Part shown: positions 44,530 to 53,740 of the stretch, in pieces
Numbering within the stretch: the first letter of the stretch is position 1
Layout: the number at the start of each line of letters is the position of its first letter
From: Paraburkholderia mimosarum LMG 23256 = NBRC 106338
GTDB taxonomy: Bacteria; Pseudomonadota; Gammaproteobacteria; Burkholderiales; Burkholderiaceae
NCBI RefSeq assembly: GCF_000739815.1
Contig: NZ_BBJJ01000028.1
Span: 1 to 64,000, forward strand
Direction: 5' to 3'
Length of the DNA stretch: 64,000 bases
Program-made: the position numbers and the translations under genes
The notes under the pieces: model-generated
Databases searched by the model: none
The model's input: the letters and a program-made list of their open reading frames with translations, nothing else
What the model was told of the DNA's origin: nothing

Positions 44530-44554
44530 CAAGGTTGATGTGAAACGCGACATG

Positions 44555-44583
44555 AAAAAAGCTGGGCATCACGCGCGCCCAGC
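44555..44583 (-). terminator. Rho-independent terminator of the secreted protein gene
   Basis: A perfect 7-bp stem (GCTGGGC at 44561-44567 with 44577-44583) is followed on the minus strand by T6 (44555-44560). It lies about 30 bases beyond the stop at 44614. Confidence 0.8.
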
Positions 44584-44613
44584 CGTTCCCGCAGAATTAA
44601 TTGGTTATCCGAA

Positions 44614-46311
44614 TTAGAACCACTTTCCGGACAGCGCGCCCGGCGCGAGCGACACGCCGCGCAGCACTTCTCCAAACCCGGCTTCGCGCAGCGTGACGAA
44701 GTGCTCGTTCGCAGCGCCCGAGGCGGTCGTGTTGCGCACCACATCGCGCACGGCGACGAGGCGATTCGGATCCGCGCCCTGGTCGCCGTTGCCGCTCACC
44801 GTGGACGTGATTGCCCAGATCGTGACCGTGCCATCCTGCCCGACGTGGCCCGTGATGTTGCGCAGCCCGTCCGTGGCCGGCGACCACGGCAAGCGTGTCG
44901 CGCTGTTCGTACCAACCGGGTAGCCCGGCACCGTGTACGCAGCCCCCAGATCGAGGCCGTTTTGCAGCGTGTACGCAAGCTTCCACGACTTCGTTACCGC
45001 GTTGTACACCCACTTTTGCAGGCCTGCGGTGGTCTGCTGCGCGGCGTGCGTGTACAGGTCCGTGCCGCCCGCATAGCCGTCGCCTTCGTCGGCGACATAG
45101 AGCGTGTTCGCATCGGCGAACCAGACGCCGAACGGGTACGCGAGCTTCGTCGCCGTTTTGTTGGGCGTGGCCGGAAAGCCCGCGAGCACGCATACGTTGC
45201 TCGGCAAACCATTGGCCGCCACGGTGGATGCGTCGTACGCAAGCGGATTGGCCGGCAGTTTCGCGCCCGCGACCGGCACGCCGACGCCGCCCGAGGGGCA
45301 CGCCTTGCCCGTCGTATCGACGAAGTACACTGTGTTCACGCCGTTGCCGCCGCTGCCCTTCGTGAAGTACACCACGTTGTTGAAGACGGTGAGACCGCGG
45401 AAGTTGTCGTCCTTGCCCACCTTGTCGGCCTTTGCGCCGAGTTGAGTGACCGAGAAACTCGCGAGCGGCGTAGGCGTACCCGGGGTTTGCTGCGCCTCTT
45501 GCTGCTTCGTCGCTTCGATGAATTGCGCACCTGCGCCGAGAATCACGTCCACCGGCTGCGGATTCGCGCCGTTGCCCGCATTGCCGACCATGTAGTAGAA
45601 GCCGTTGCCCTTGCCGTTGTCCTTGCCGTTGTTGAGCAGCGCGCTACGTCCGTTGTTGCCGCTATACGCGTTCGTTTCGGTGAACGAGAAGTGCCCCTCG
45701 GCGTCGAGGCGCGCGACGGCGCGATAGAACGCCTGGCCGTCCGGATTCGTCGGGTCGATCGCGCCTGGCGTGTTCGAGTTCGACACGTCGATCGTGTTGA
45801 CCGGCGCAACGTAGCCCATGAACGTCAGGTAACGACCGTCGCTCGACAGATTGAGCGAGAGTTCGGACTTGGAACTGAAGCTCGTCACGAGCTGATCATG
45901 GTCATGGCCCGGGTGCAGACTATTGGGCACTTCCAGCGTGCGGACGACATGGCCGCCCGGCGTGATGGCGTCGAGGAAAATGCGCGACGCGATGCCGAAG
46001 CTCGCATCGTAGAGTGCGTTGTTCCAGACGGTCGGATAGGTGCCGTCATCGGGCGCGCCGCCCGTGGGGCAGCTTGCCTGCGCACTATTGCAGTTGGGCG
46101 GCAGGGCCATGCCCGGCGTGACGGTACTCGACGCATTGTCATAAACACTGCGACTCACGACGAGAAGACCCGAATCGCCGAAGAACGAATCGTCAGCTTG
46201 CGCAGGCGCGCCTGCACCGGCAAAGGCGAGAAAAACGGCAAGGGAAAGACATGCGGGTCGAGCGGCTAAACGAGGGCCGCAAAATGTGCTGCGAAGCGTG
46301 GTGATGGCCAT
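44614..46311 (-). CDS. Secreted hypothetical protein, beta-propeller-like
   Basis: 565-aa exported protein. CGGAGACG precedes the ATG and the Sec signal peptide ends near GAPAQA-DDSFFG. The body is rich in Gly, Asn and Thr with repeated WxxG and YVAD-type strands (NTLYVADEGDGYAGGTDLY, GLTVFNNVVYFTKGSGG). This pattern is common to extracellular beta-propeller proteins. Four cysteines are spaced as possible disulfides. No enzyme motif is recognised. It stands alone with its own terminator. Confidence 0.75.
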   Translation of the reverse strand: MAITTLRSTFCGPRLAARPACLSLAVFLAFAGAGAPAQADDSFFGDSGLLVVSRSVYDNASSTVTPGMALPPNCNSAQASCPTGGAPDDGTYPTVWNNALYDASFGIASRIFLDAITPGGHVVRTLEVPNSLHPGHDHDQLVTSFSSKSELSLNLSSDGRYLTFMGYVAPVNTIDVSNSNTPGAIDPTNPDGQAFYRAVARLDAEGHFSFTETNAYSGNNGRSALLNNGKDNGKGNGFYYMVGNAGNGANPQPVDVILGAGAQFIEATKQQEAQQTPGTPTPLASFSVTQLGAKADKVGKDDNFRGLTVFNNVVYFTKGSGGNGVNTVYFVDTTGKACPSGGVGVPVAGAKLPANPLAYDASTVAANGLPSNVCVLAGFPATPNKTATKLAYPFGVWFADANTLYVADEGDGYAGGTDLYTHAAQQTTAGLQKWVYNAVTKSWKLAYTLQNGLDLGAAYTVPGYPVGTNSATRLPWSPATDGLRNITGHVGQDGTVTIWAITSTVSGNGDQGADPNRLVAVRDVVRNTTASGAANEHFVTLREAGFGEVLRGVSLAPGALSGKWF

Positions 46312-46683
46312 TCGTAACGTCTCCGTAAGAGGTTAAAAGCATTTTGTCAAGACGGACACCCGGTCAATCCCGCTTACCGTAGCGATATTTTGTGAAAGAT
46401 TCGTTGCACCTATGCGGCGCTGAGCACGCTTATCATCCCCGGTCATTGCATGCCGAACGCCGGACGCATTCGATTATTTTGTTTGTTATCCTCATCATTC
46501 ATTCGCCGTCTGTCCGGACGATATTGAATGATTCAATGGCCAATCGCGCCATATTTCATGCTCCAACCGCCACGCGATAGCATGATTCAATTTGAATCCT
46601 GGCTGCCATCGTCGTGTAATTGAAAAATTGCGGGCCATCGGGCTTCGTGATATCCCATAGCAACTAAAAAACGGGAGAGGCCT
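46312..46683. other. Intergenic region with possible Pho box
   Basis: Control region between the secreted-protein gene and the divergent pstS. CTGCCAT (46603-46609) and GTGTAAT (46614-46620) are 11 bases apart, as in the CTGTCAT repeats bound by PhoB, but the second repeat matches poorly. No gene is supported here. Confidence 0.3.
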
Positions 46684-47718
46684 GTGAGACCCTTGCGCCC
46701 TCTGATAGTCGCGCTTATTTTCGGCATTTGCGCGGTGACGTCCCGCGCCGAAGTTGTGACCGGGTGCGGCAGCTCGCTGGCCGCGCCGCTCTACACGCGC
46801 TGGGCCGCCGAATACCACAAGTCCGGCGGCGGAAAAGTCATCTACCAGAGCACCGGCTCCACGGATGGCATCAAGCAAATCGCCGCCCACAGGGTCGACT
46901 TCGCCGGGTCCGATGCTCCACTCACCGACGAACAATTGAGCAAGGAAGGATTGCGCCAGTTTCCTGTTGCCATTGGCGGCGTGGTGCCGGTCGTGAATCT
47001 TCCCGGCATCAAGGCCGGCCAGTTGATGCTGACCGGCGAGGTGCTCGCCCAGATTTTTCTCGGCAAGATTCTGTACTGGGACGACGCGGCAATCGCGCGT
47101 CTCAATCCGGACATCAAGATGCCTGACACGCCGATTGCCGTGGTGCGGCGCCTGGATGGCTCAGGCACGACGCTGATCTGGACGCACTACCTCTCCCAGG
47201 TGAGCCCCGAATGGAAGCGCAAGGTGGGCGAAGGCACCAGCGTTCACTGGCCGCTTGGGATAGGTGGTAAAGGCAATGAAGGCGTCGCCACGTTCGTGGG
47301 CTATCTCCCCGGCGCGATCGGCTATATCGCCTGGGACTTCACGAAGCAGAACCGTCTGACCTACACGGCCATGACCAATGCGGCCGGCGTTATCGTGGAG
47401 CCAGGCCTGCGGACATTCAGCGCCGCGGCCGCCAACGCGGACTGGTCCGGCTCGCTCTTTCGCGTGCTGACCAATCAGCCGGGCAAGGACGCATGGCCGG
47501 TGATGGGTGCGACCTATGTACTGCTGCAAGCCACGCCGGATCAACCGGCACGCAATGCGGAAACGCTGAAATTCTTCGAATGGGCCTTCATGCACGGCGA
47601 GCCCACCATCGAGGCACTGGACTATATTCCGCTACCTGCCGCCGTCGTGACGAAAATCCGCACGCAATGGCACGACGATAAAAGCGACGACGTTCGCAAA
47701 CCCATTGCCGGCCAGTAG
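46684..47718 (+). CDS. pstS: Phosphate ABC transporter substrate-binding protein PstS
   Basis: 344-aa periplasmic phosphate-binding protein with a Sec signal peptide (cleavage near SRA-EVVTG). Start GTG 46684 follows GGGAGAGG. Phosphate-binding segments are present in family form: TGCGSSLAAPLYTRWAAEY, QSTGSTDGIKQI, DFAGSDAPLT, RLDGSGTTLIWTHYL and GNEGVATFVG. The usual GAGA in the first motif is GCGS here. No pstCAB or phoU accompany it, so it is a solitary copy that may feed a transporter encoded elsewhere or act in sensing. Confidence 0.88.
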   Translation: MRPLRPLIVALIFGICAVTSRAEVVTGCGSSLAAPLYTRWAAEYHKSGGGKVIYQSTGSTDGIKQIAAHRVDFAGSDAPLTDEQLSKEGLRQFPVAIGGVVPVVNLPGIKAGQLMLTGEVLAQIFLGKILYWDDAAIARLNPDIKMPDTPIAVVRRLDGSGTTLIWTHYLSQVSPEWKRKVGEGTSVHWPLGIGGKGNEGVATFVGYLPGAIGYIAWDFTKQNRLTYTAMTNAAGVIVEPGLRTFSAAAANADWSGSLFRVLTNQPGKDAWPVMGATYVLLQATPDQPARNAETLKFFEWAFMHGEPTIEALDYIPLPAAVVTKIRTQWHDDKSDDVRKPIAGQ

Positions 47719-47852
47719 CGACCGGGCGATTTGGTGTGCCAGCAGAACGTTGATGAAAGCGGCCAGCCGCCGAACAGGTCGTGAAGGCGCTTGGGAAGGC
47801 AATACAAATGCCGCAGAAAGCGAGCGTGCCTGCCACGCACGCGCACGGCTCT

Positions 47853-48047
47853 TCAGCGCTTGCCGGCCTTGCGTTTGCGGGATTCCCCTTTGCGGCACAG
47901 ATCGGTCAACAGCCAGCGCGCAATGATTTCAGGGCGATTCGTTCCGTACTGAGCGAACTTGATTTCGTTCTCGAAGTAGACGATGACGCTACCGGCCATC
48001 ACGCGGTAGGAACCCGCGTATCTCACGCCGTCCACTTCGACACTCAT
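47853..48047 (-). CDS. Hypothetical protein, 64 aa
   Basis: Small basic protein (MSVEVDGVRYAGSYRVMAGS then VIVYFENEIKFAQYGTNRPE) ending in a Lys/Arg-rich tail (RKGESRKRKAGKR). An in-frame TTG at 48080 would add eleven residues; neither start has a clear ribosome site. The sequence pattern looks like a real small folded protein. No family is recognised and neighbours give no clue. Confidence 0.5.
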   Translation of the reverse strand: MSVEVDGVRYAGSYRVMAGSVIVYFENEIKFAQYGTNRPEIIARWLLTDLCRKGESRKRKAGKR

Positions 48048-48080
48048 GGGATGCGTGGTTTCGTATTCTGCTAGAGCCAA

Positions 48081-48773
48081 GGGGGAGCGCGATATTATCT
48101 AAAATATGACAATATCGTGTCGCACCGCCTCTGGTCAATTAAATATGCGTTTTGTTTCATATCGCCGATTGCAACCGCGATTGCCACCCCGATTGCAACT
48201 CATCACATGGGCCGGCCGGCGTGCCCCCTGAATGAGGCACGCCCCCTCGCGGCATGGCCCAGACCACCATATCCGCTCATCGCGAACCAGCGCTCGCCAA
48301 CGGCGGCGCTCCAGGCATTCACCCAGCGCGTAGCCATCATTCGCTCGGCTACGCCTTCGGCATTCATCAGCCGCTTCATCGCCTGGCAAAGGCGGTGCAT
48401 GGCATACCGCTTATGGCGCGTTTCAGTGTCCGCTCGCGCGATCATCGTCTCGCCTCGTCCGGTTGAATATTGCGCAGATCAAAGCCTGAAATGCCCATGT
48501 GCAGATTTCCGGTGAGGCCCATTAAGACACGAAACGATCCGCGGAAAAATCAGGGATATCGCGAAAACAAGCCGATTGAAAGGGCTTTCACGGTATGGCG
48601 CGGAGTCACCCGTGATGGCTACCTCGTTTTTCGGCCACCCATATTAGTCTGTTTATATGACGGACATTCGAAACGCCACCCTTCGCGCCCTTTTGTCGCA
48701 TTACAACCGATGAATGGCGTTGCTCGCGCGGCGAAGGGCGCGATGATGCGATGGAAGACAACGGTTCCCGGGA
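48081..48773. other. Region without a supported gene
   Basis: About 690 bases of mixed composition. Short frames on both strands (for example 48203-48445 minus) lack ribosome sites and family resemblance. The stretch around 48085-48180 is AT-rich. It may contain degraded sequence next to the methyltransferase-like remnant. Confidence 0.4.
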
Positions 48774-49250
48774 ATGTTCACGACCCACGAATCCATACAA
48801 ACGACGACATACGGCGGCCCGCGATCGACACTCGCACGCGCGCTCAGGCAACAATTGCTGAACGCGATGGCGCGGCTGCCCGACAGCGTGCTGCGCGCCA
48901 TGTTCGCGCGACCCGTACGCAGCGTCTGCATTAGCCTGCCGGTTGTGCGCGCGGTTTACACCGGCTGCCTGCGCCGCCATCCAATCGACCTCCACTACGG
49001 CACGGAAACGAGCGGCTTCGTCGAGCCCGTCGCGCCGAAGGGCGGCGCACAGTTCGCCGGTCAGTTGAGGCCGTATATGGGCTCGCAGCCGACCATCATC
49101 CGCCGCGCGCTCGAGCGACGAAATGGGCTTCGGTCCCGAAGATCAGGAAGCCGTCGTCATCTGGCAAAGCACACGCGGCGCCCGACCCGATGCCTTCGCG
49201 GACCGCAATCGCCGCATCACGACAAAGGACTGCCTCAGCGCCTCCCTTGA
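48774..49250 (+). pseudogene. Methyltransferase-like remnant, frameshifted
   Basis: From ATG 48774 the frame encodes about 115 plausible residues ending LHYGTETSGFVEP then QLRPYMGSQPTIIRRALER, reminiscent of the region preceding the SAM-binding site in a class of bacterial methyltransferases. The SAM motif (VDLGCGKG-like) never appears. The frame then becomes Arg/Ser-rich and looks shifted; a related reading, DEMGFGPEDQEAVVIW, continues in another frame near 49115-49160 and soon stops. I read this as a truncated, shifted gene start joined to the GNAT gene. Confidence 0.35.
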
Positions 49251-50452
49251 TGGCTGAATCACAAACTACGAAGGCAAGGCATGTGCCGACTTCCCTCGCC
49301 GCAATGCGCGAGTCGTTGCCGGCCCCATCCCTCATGTACGCACTGCACACCTGCGAGAGCGTCGAAGCGTTTCGCATGTTCGAGCCGCAATGGCGCACGC
49401 TTTTGTCCGCACCTGAAGCGCATTCGCCGTTCATCAGCTTTGCGTATTGCGAAGCCGCCGTCGAGGCGGCGGTGAAATGTGGCGCGAGGATTGAAGTCGC
49501 GAGCGTGCACGACGCACACGGCCCGCTCGTGCTATGGCCGGTTGCGATCGTGCGCAATGGCGCGTTGCGAAGCGCGCAGGCGCTGGGCTGCGGATGCGGC
49601 GAGGAATACGGCGGCCCGTTGATCGCGGATCGCCGGCGTGCCGAGCTTTATGATGCGGCCGTCAACGCGATCATGCGAATTCATGCCGACGTGCTTCACA
49701 TTCCGTTGCTCGAAAACGGCGGCATGCTGCAGCGCGCGCTCGACGCCGCGCCGCAGTCGTGGATCCAGACCGCCCTGCCGCCGCGCTGGCGTGTGATGCC
49801 CGGCTATTCGATCAAACTGCGTGCATGCCCGACATGGAATGACTACCTCGCCACGCGGCGCTCGACGCTGCGCGCTGCGCTGCGTTCGAGCGCGAAGCGG
49901 CTGCGGCGCGAAGGCGAAGTCCGTGTGGGATGGTGTGAGAGTCCTGAGGAGTGCGAACGCATGCTCATGTGGCTATTCGCAAACAAACGCCAATGGGCGC
50001 TCAAACGCGGCATCGAATCGCACTATCTGATGGATGACCGCGTCCGCGATTTTTTCATCGGCCTCGCGCGACGCATCGACCTCGCAAGCACGCCACTCGT
50101 CGCCTGCGTGCAGGTCAACGGGCAGCCGGTGGCGGCCTCGGTCAATCTCGTCCACACGCGAACCGTCGAATATTTGATCACCACCTATGACGAGGCGTTC
50201 CGCGCCTATTCAGTCGGCAACCAGTTGATCGAATATCTCGCGCGATGGGCCCACGCCAATGGCCGCGACTTCGATTTTCGCCCGCTGTACGGCGAGTACA
50301 AAGCGCGTTGGGCGGATCGTGAGACGCAGCACGAATCGCGTTTCGTGGTGGTCAATCCGCGCGGGCGGCTGATCGAGTTTCCGCTCACGTGGGCACAGGT
50401 CAAGCGGGTTTATCGCAAAGCCGCCACGGTTGCAATTGCCCGCCTGAAGTGA
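49250..50452 (+). CDS. GNAT family N-acetyltransferase (BcsL/CelD-like)
   Basis: 400-aa protein of the FemAB-like/CelD GNAT group. The N-terminal half (FEPQWRTLLSAPEAHSPFISFAYCEA; DAHGPLVLWPVAI) and the C-terminal acyltransferase half (RSTLRAALRSSAKRLRREGEVRV; VACVQVNGQPVAASVNLVHTRTVEYLITTYDEAF; DFRPLYGEYKARW) match it. Relatives modify exopolysaccharide or cell-surface sugars. The start is uncertain: ATG 49250 is used, but ATGs at 49304 and 49334 are possible and none has a strong ribosome site. The region just upstream is damaged. Confidence 0.72.
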   Translation: MAESQTTKARHVPTSLAAMRESLPAPSLMYALHTCESVEAFRMFEPQWRTLLSAPEAHSPFISFAYCEAAVEAAVKCGARIEVASVHDAHGPLVLWPVAIVRNGALRSAQALGCGCGEEYGGPLIADRRRAELYDAAVNAIMRIHADVLHIPLLENGGMLQRALDAAPQSWIQTALPPRWRVMPGYSIKLRACPTWNDYLATRRSTLRAALRSSAKRLRREGEVRVGWCESPEECERMLMWLFANKRQWALKRGIESHYLMDDRVRDFFIGLARRIDLASTPLVACVQVNGQPVAASVNLVHTRTVEYLITTYDEAFRAYSVGNQLIEYLARWAHANGRDFDFRPLYGEYKARWADRETQHESRFVVVNPRGRLIEFPLTWAQVKRVYRKAATVAIARLK

Positions 50453-50465
50453 GCGGACGCGATCT

Positions 50466-51818
50466 TCACTGCCTGACCACGCCGCCCTCGTCGCGCGAGT
50501 CTTTATAAGCGGATTCGTCGAGCGTTTCAAGCGCCGGGTCGTGATGGAGGAGAAGCGCCGCGCCCGCACCCACGAGCCCGGCTCCCGCCAGGCAAAGCAG
50601 GCCCGCGCCGAAGCCGCCCGTACTGTCCTTGATCCAGCCCATCGCGTAGGGGCCGAAAAAGCCCGCAAGATTGCCGAGTGAATTGACAGCGGCAATGCCG
50701 CCGGCAGCCGCCGCGCCCGAGAGAAACGCGGCAGGCAGCGTCCAGATCACCGGCAAGCATCCGAAGATGCCGAATCCTGCAATGGAGAGCGCCAGCATCT
50801 TGAGCACCGGATTCGCGAGCCCGGCCGACGCCGCAATGCCGGCCGCGGCGACGGCAAGCGCGAACGCGACATGCCGCTTGCGCTCGAGGCGGCGGTCGGA
50901 ACGCCGGCCCCACAGCACCATCGATACCACCCCCACGGCGTAAGGCAGCGCCGTGACGAAACCCGTTTGCAGATTCGTGAGTCCGAACGCTTTGACGATT
51001 TGCGGCAGGAAGAAGCTCAGTCCGTAATTCGTTGCGTTCGCACCGAAATAAATCAGCGCGACGGCAAGCACGCGCGGATTGATCAGCGCCTCGAGAACGC
51101 TGAACGTACGCACCGTTTCGCGATGCCGGCGCTCCATCGCCTGACGATCGACCAGCCAGCGGCGCTCGTCGGCGGCAAGCCAGCTTGCGTCCGCGGGCTT
51201 GTCGGTCAGGTAGAACAGCACGGCCACCGCGAGCACGAGCGCGGGCAGCGCTTCGATCAGATAGACCCACTGCCAGCCGGCCAGCCCGCCTCTCCCGTCG
51301 AGCGAGAGCAGCGAGCCGGAAATCGGGCCGCCGATCACCGTTGACAAGGGAATTGCCGCCATGAAATAGCCCACCACGCGCGCGCGGTATTTCGCGGGAA
51401 ACCAGAGCGTGAGCAAAAAGATGATGCCGGGGAAAAAGCCCGCCTCGGCGATCCCGAGCAGGATGCGCAACCCATAGAACACATGCGCGTTCGACATGCC
51501 GGTCACGCGGGCGATGTCGGGGATGAACGCCATCGCCCCCGCGATGATGCCCCAGGTGAACATGATGCGCGCGATCCAGCGCCGTGCGCCGAAGCGTTCG
51601 AGCAGCAGGTTCGAGGGCACCTCGAAGAAGAAATAGGCAATGAAGAAAATCCCGGCGCCAAATCCGAACGCGCTCGCGGATAAATCGAGTGCTTTGTTCA
51701 TCTGCAACGCGGCAAAGCCGACATTGACCCGATCGAGATACGCCACGAAATAGCAGACGATCAGAAACGGCACGAGCCTTGCGGTCACGCGCGCCATGGT
51801 GCGGGTTTCAAGCTCCAT
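50466..51818 (-). CDS. MFS transporter, anion:cation symporter type
   Basis: 450-aa MFS protein of the ACS group (tartrate, phthalate, hexuronate symporters). AAAGGAGAC precedes the ATG. Helix 1 contains FLIVCYFVAYLDRVNVGFAA, a hallmark of the family. RILLGIAEAGFFPGIIFLLT and the WGRRSD loop follow. It probably imports an organic acid with protons. The neighbours offer no catabolic genes, so the substrate is open. Confidence 0.88.
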   Translation of the reverse strand: MELETRTMARVTARLVPFLIVCYFVAYLDRVNVGFAALQMNKALDLSASAFGFGAGIFFIAYFFFEVPSNLLLERFGARRWIARIMFTWGIIAGAMAFIPDIARVTGMSNAHVFYGLRILLGIAEAGFFPGIIFLLTLWFPAKYRARVVGYFMAAIPLSTVIGGPISGSLLSLDGRGGLAGWQWVYLIEALPALVLAVAVLFYLTDKPADASWLAADERRWLVDRQAMERRHRETVRTFSVLEALINPRVLAVALIYFGANATNYGLSFFLPQIVKAFGLTNLQTGFVTALPYAVGVVSMVLWGRRSDRRLERKRHVAFALAVAAAGIAASAGLANPVLKMLALSIAGFGIFGCLPVIWTLPAAFLSGAAAAGGIAAVNSLGNLAGFFGPYAMGWIKDSTGGFGAGLLCLAGAGLVGAGAALLLHHDPALETLDESAYKDSRDEGGVVRQ

Positions 51819-52125
51819 ATGTGTCTCCTTTGAGGCCGGCGCCGCGCTTCCTGCGGGTCAGTCACGTGCCGGTCCATTTGATATCGCTAAAGACTAGTCG
51901 GTCGCGGCGCGATACGAAAGGCGCGTTCACATTGTGGGATGCCGATCGAAAGCAGTACTGAAGCACCCCGTGGACTCGTCATCGATCGTCCGGGGGGGCG
52001 CAAGTGATATTCCCGGCACGAGGCTAGTCCGGCGAGGTTTGCCAGGGCGTCGTGCCCAGGAGTCGTTGGAACGGAGGTTGTTCGACAGCGCGTTGCGCCG
52101 CATCGCCCGCGAAAATCAGGGGAGC
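51819..52125. other. Region without a supported gene
   Basis: Upstream region of the ACS transporter (minus strand) and downstream of the small gene at 52126. I see no RNA gene, terminator or coding sequence here. Confidence 0.4.
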
Positions 52126-52356
52126 CTAAAGCTCGTCGTCGCGCTTGCCCAGTGTGTCGATATCGATCTCGAGCACGCGGCAGACATCGCGCACGAACTC
52201 GTTCATGGCGGCCGTGCATTCGGGGCTGCCTGCCGGGAAATCCTCGGGATTTTTCTTGCCTTGTGCCCGGCGAATCGCGCGAATGCTGGCCTCGAGCGCG
52301 CGCGCCTCTGCCCAGATCGGGAGTTTGTCGGGATAGTCAGGGAGGTCGCGCGCCAT
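52126..52356 (-). CDS. Hypothetical protein, 76 aa
   Basis: Small, highly charged helical protein (MARDLPDYPDKLPIWAEARA then IRRAQGKKNPEDFPAGSPEC, ending DIDTLGKRDDEL). Protein-like composition and a clean open frame support it, but there is no strong Shine-Dalgarno and no family is recognised. Confidence 0.55.
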   Translation of the reverse strand: MARDLPDYPDKLPIWAEARALEASIRAIRRAQGKKNPEDFPAGSPECTAAMNEFVRDVCRVLEIDIDTLGKRDDEL

Positions 52357-52526
52357 AACCGGTATTTCGGCAACGCTTACGCGAACTTTAGGCGAGGCCG
52401 ACGCCTATGACGCCGTGCGTATCGCGATTTTTTCGAGGTGGCGTCAATACGTTCCATGAACCCCGTGCCGGCAACGAGTCCCGGGCCGTAAACGGGGCGG
52501 CGCCGATCTGTCGCCCGGCCCCTCGC

Positions 52527-52958
52527 TTACGCCCGTTGCACGCCAGCTTTCGCCCGTTCGACGAGTTCGAAGACGGCCATACCCGCCGCCATGGCTGCCA
52601 CGAATCCAATGGCCTTCGGATAGCCCGCACCCAGGGCGACCAGCGCGGGCCCCGGACAGAAGCCTGCGAGGCCCCAGCCGATACCGAAGGCAGCGCTGCC
52701 GAGGATGAGTCTCGGCGTGATCGCCGTGCTCGTTGGGAGCTGCATGGGCAAGCCCAGCAACGAGCGCTTGCGGCGTCTCGCGATGAAGAACGCGAGCGAA
52801 GCCACGACGATGGCGCCGACCATCACGAACGCGAGCGACGGGTCCCAACTGCCGGCGATGTCGAGGAAGCCAAGGACCTTGGCCGGATTACTCATGCCGG
52901 AGACCATCAGGCCAAGGCCGAAGATCAGCCCCGAAAGCAGTGCTGTGAGGATTGCCAT
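52527..52958 (-). CDS. YeeE/YedE family permease (PmpB-like)
   Basis: 143-aa half-size YeeE/YedE protein with four predicted helices, carrying GLIFGLGLMVSGMSNPAKV and the FGIGWGLAGFCPGPALVALG motif with its conserved Cys. The family transports thiosulfate or other sulfur species. ATG 52958 follows a ribosome site that overlaps the end of pmpA, so the two halves are translationally coupled and likely form one heterodimeric channel. Third gene of the bigR-pmpA-pmpB unit. Confidence 0.86.
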   Translation of the reverse strand: MAILTALLSGLIFGLGLMVSGMSNPAKVLGFLDIAGSWDPSLAFVMVGAIVVASLAFFIARRRKRSLLGLPMQLPTSTAITPRLILGSAAFGIGWGLAGFCPGPALVALGAGYPKAIGFVAAMAAGMAVFELVERAKAGVQRA

Positions 52959-52959
52959 G

Positions 52960-53394
52960 TCAGCCTCCAATGAGGTGTCGCTGGACGAAAACGGTCAAGA
53001 ATCCCGCCGCCATAAAGGTCAGCGTGGCGACGAGCGATCGCAGCGAGCCGCGCGAAAGGCCGCACACGCCGTGACCGCTGGTGCAGCCACTTGCATAGCG
53101 GGTGCCGAGTCCCACCAGGAAGCCTGCAACCAGAACGATGCTCCAGTTCGCCTCGATATCGACTTGCGCCGGCTTGCCGAGCAGGGCCGCGATGACGGGA
53201 GCGCCGACAAGCCCTGCGACGAACGCGAGGCGCCAGCCGATGTCGTTGCGCGGCAGGCTCAACAGGCCGCCGACGATGCCGCTGATGCCGGCAATGCGGC
53301 CGTTGAACATCACGAACACGGCGGCCGCCACGCCGATGATGAGTCCGCCGGTCAAGGACAGTCCGGGAGTGAAATGGGCGAGGTCAATCAGCAT
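52960..53394 (-). CDS. YeeE/YedE family permease (PmpA-like)
   Basis: 144-aa half-size YeeE/YedE protein with four helices. The LVGLGTRYASGCTSGHGVCGLSR segment holds the conserved Cys-containing motif (SGCTSGHGVCG). It lies 16 bases downstream of the ArsR-type regulator and one base before pmpB. Proteins of this paired type occur beside BigR-like regulators and sulfur dioxygenases and are thought to move sulfur species across the inner membrane. No sulfur dioxygenase or SQR gene is present in this window. Confidence 0.87.
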   Translation of the reverse strand: MLIDLAHFTPGLSLTGGLIIGVAAAVFVMFNGRIAGISGIVGGLLSLPRNDIGWRLAFVAGLVGAPVIAALLGKPAQVDIEANWSIVLVAGFLVGLGTRYASGCTSGHGVCGLSRGSLRSLVATLTFMAAGFLTVFVQRHLIGG

Positions 53395-53410
53395 GATTCG
53401 TCCCCTGAAG

Positions 53411-53725
53411 CTAGGTACAGAACTGTTGGTAGAGCACGGTCATGACAGCGAGTGCTTGCGGACTCGCGACCGAATAAAAGATGTTCTTGCCTTCGCGGCG
53501 CGTGGCCACCAGGCCGTTTTCGCGAAGCACGCTCAACTGCTGGGATAGCGTCGGCTGCCTGATGCCGAGTTCCTCTTCGAGTTCCCCCACGGACAGCTCG
53601 CCCTCGGAGAGGCGGCACATCAGCAGCAAACGGTCAGGATTGGCGAGCACCTTGAGCAGCGCGCAGGCGTTGGTTGCGGCGGCCTGCATGGTGGCGAGGT
53701 CGACGATGGAGGGAGGACGGTCCAT
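53411..53725 (-). CDS. bigR: ArsR-type persulfide-sensing regulator (BigR/SqrR-like)
   Basis: 104-aa winged-helix repressor. HTH segment SVGELEEELGIRQPTLSQQLSVLRENGL. The two cysteines that form the tetrasulfide switch in SqrR/BigR are in the matching places: Cys37 (RLLLMCRLSEG) and Cys103 (LYQQFC at the C-terminus). Metal-site residues of ArsR/SmtB proteins are not evident. It would repress the pmpAB operon until reactive sulfur species oxidise the cysteines. First gene of the operon, with an AT-rich operator-like region upstream. Confidence 0.85.
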   Translation of the reverse strand: MDRPPSIVDLATMQAAATNACALLKVLANPDRLLLMCRLSEGELSVGELEEELGIRQPTLSQQLSVLRENGLVATRREGKNIFYSVASPQALAVMTVLYQQFCT

Positions 53726-53740
53726 GGCGGAGCCTTCAAT

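Noticed and set aside
48203..48445. 80-residue minus-strand frame
   Set aside because: Looks weakly protein-like but lacks a ribosome site, family and context; left as unassigned sequence.
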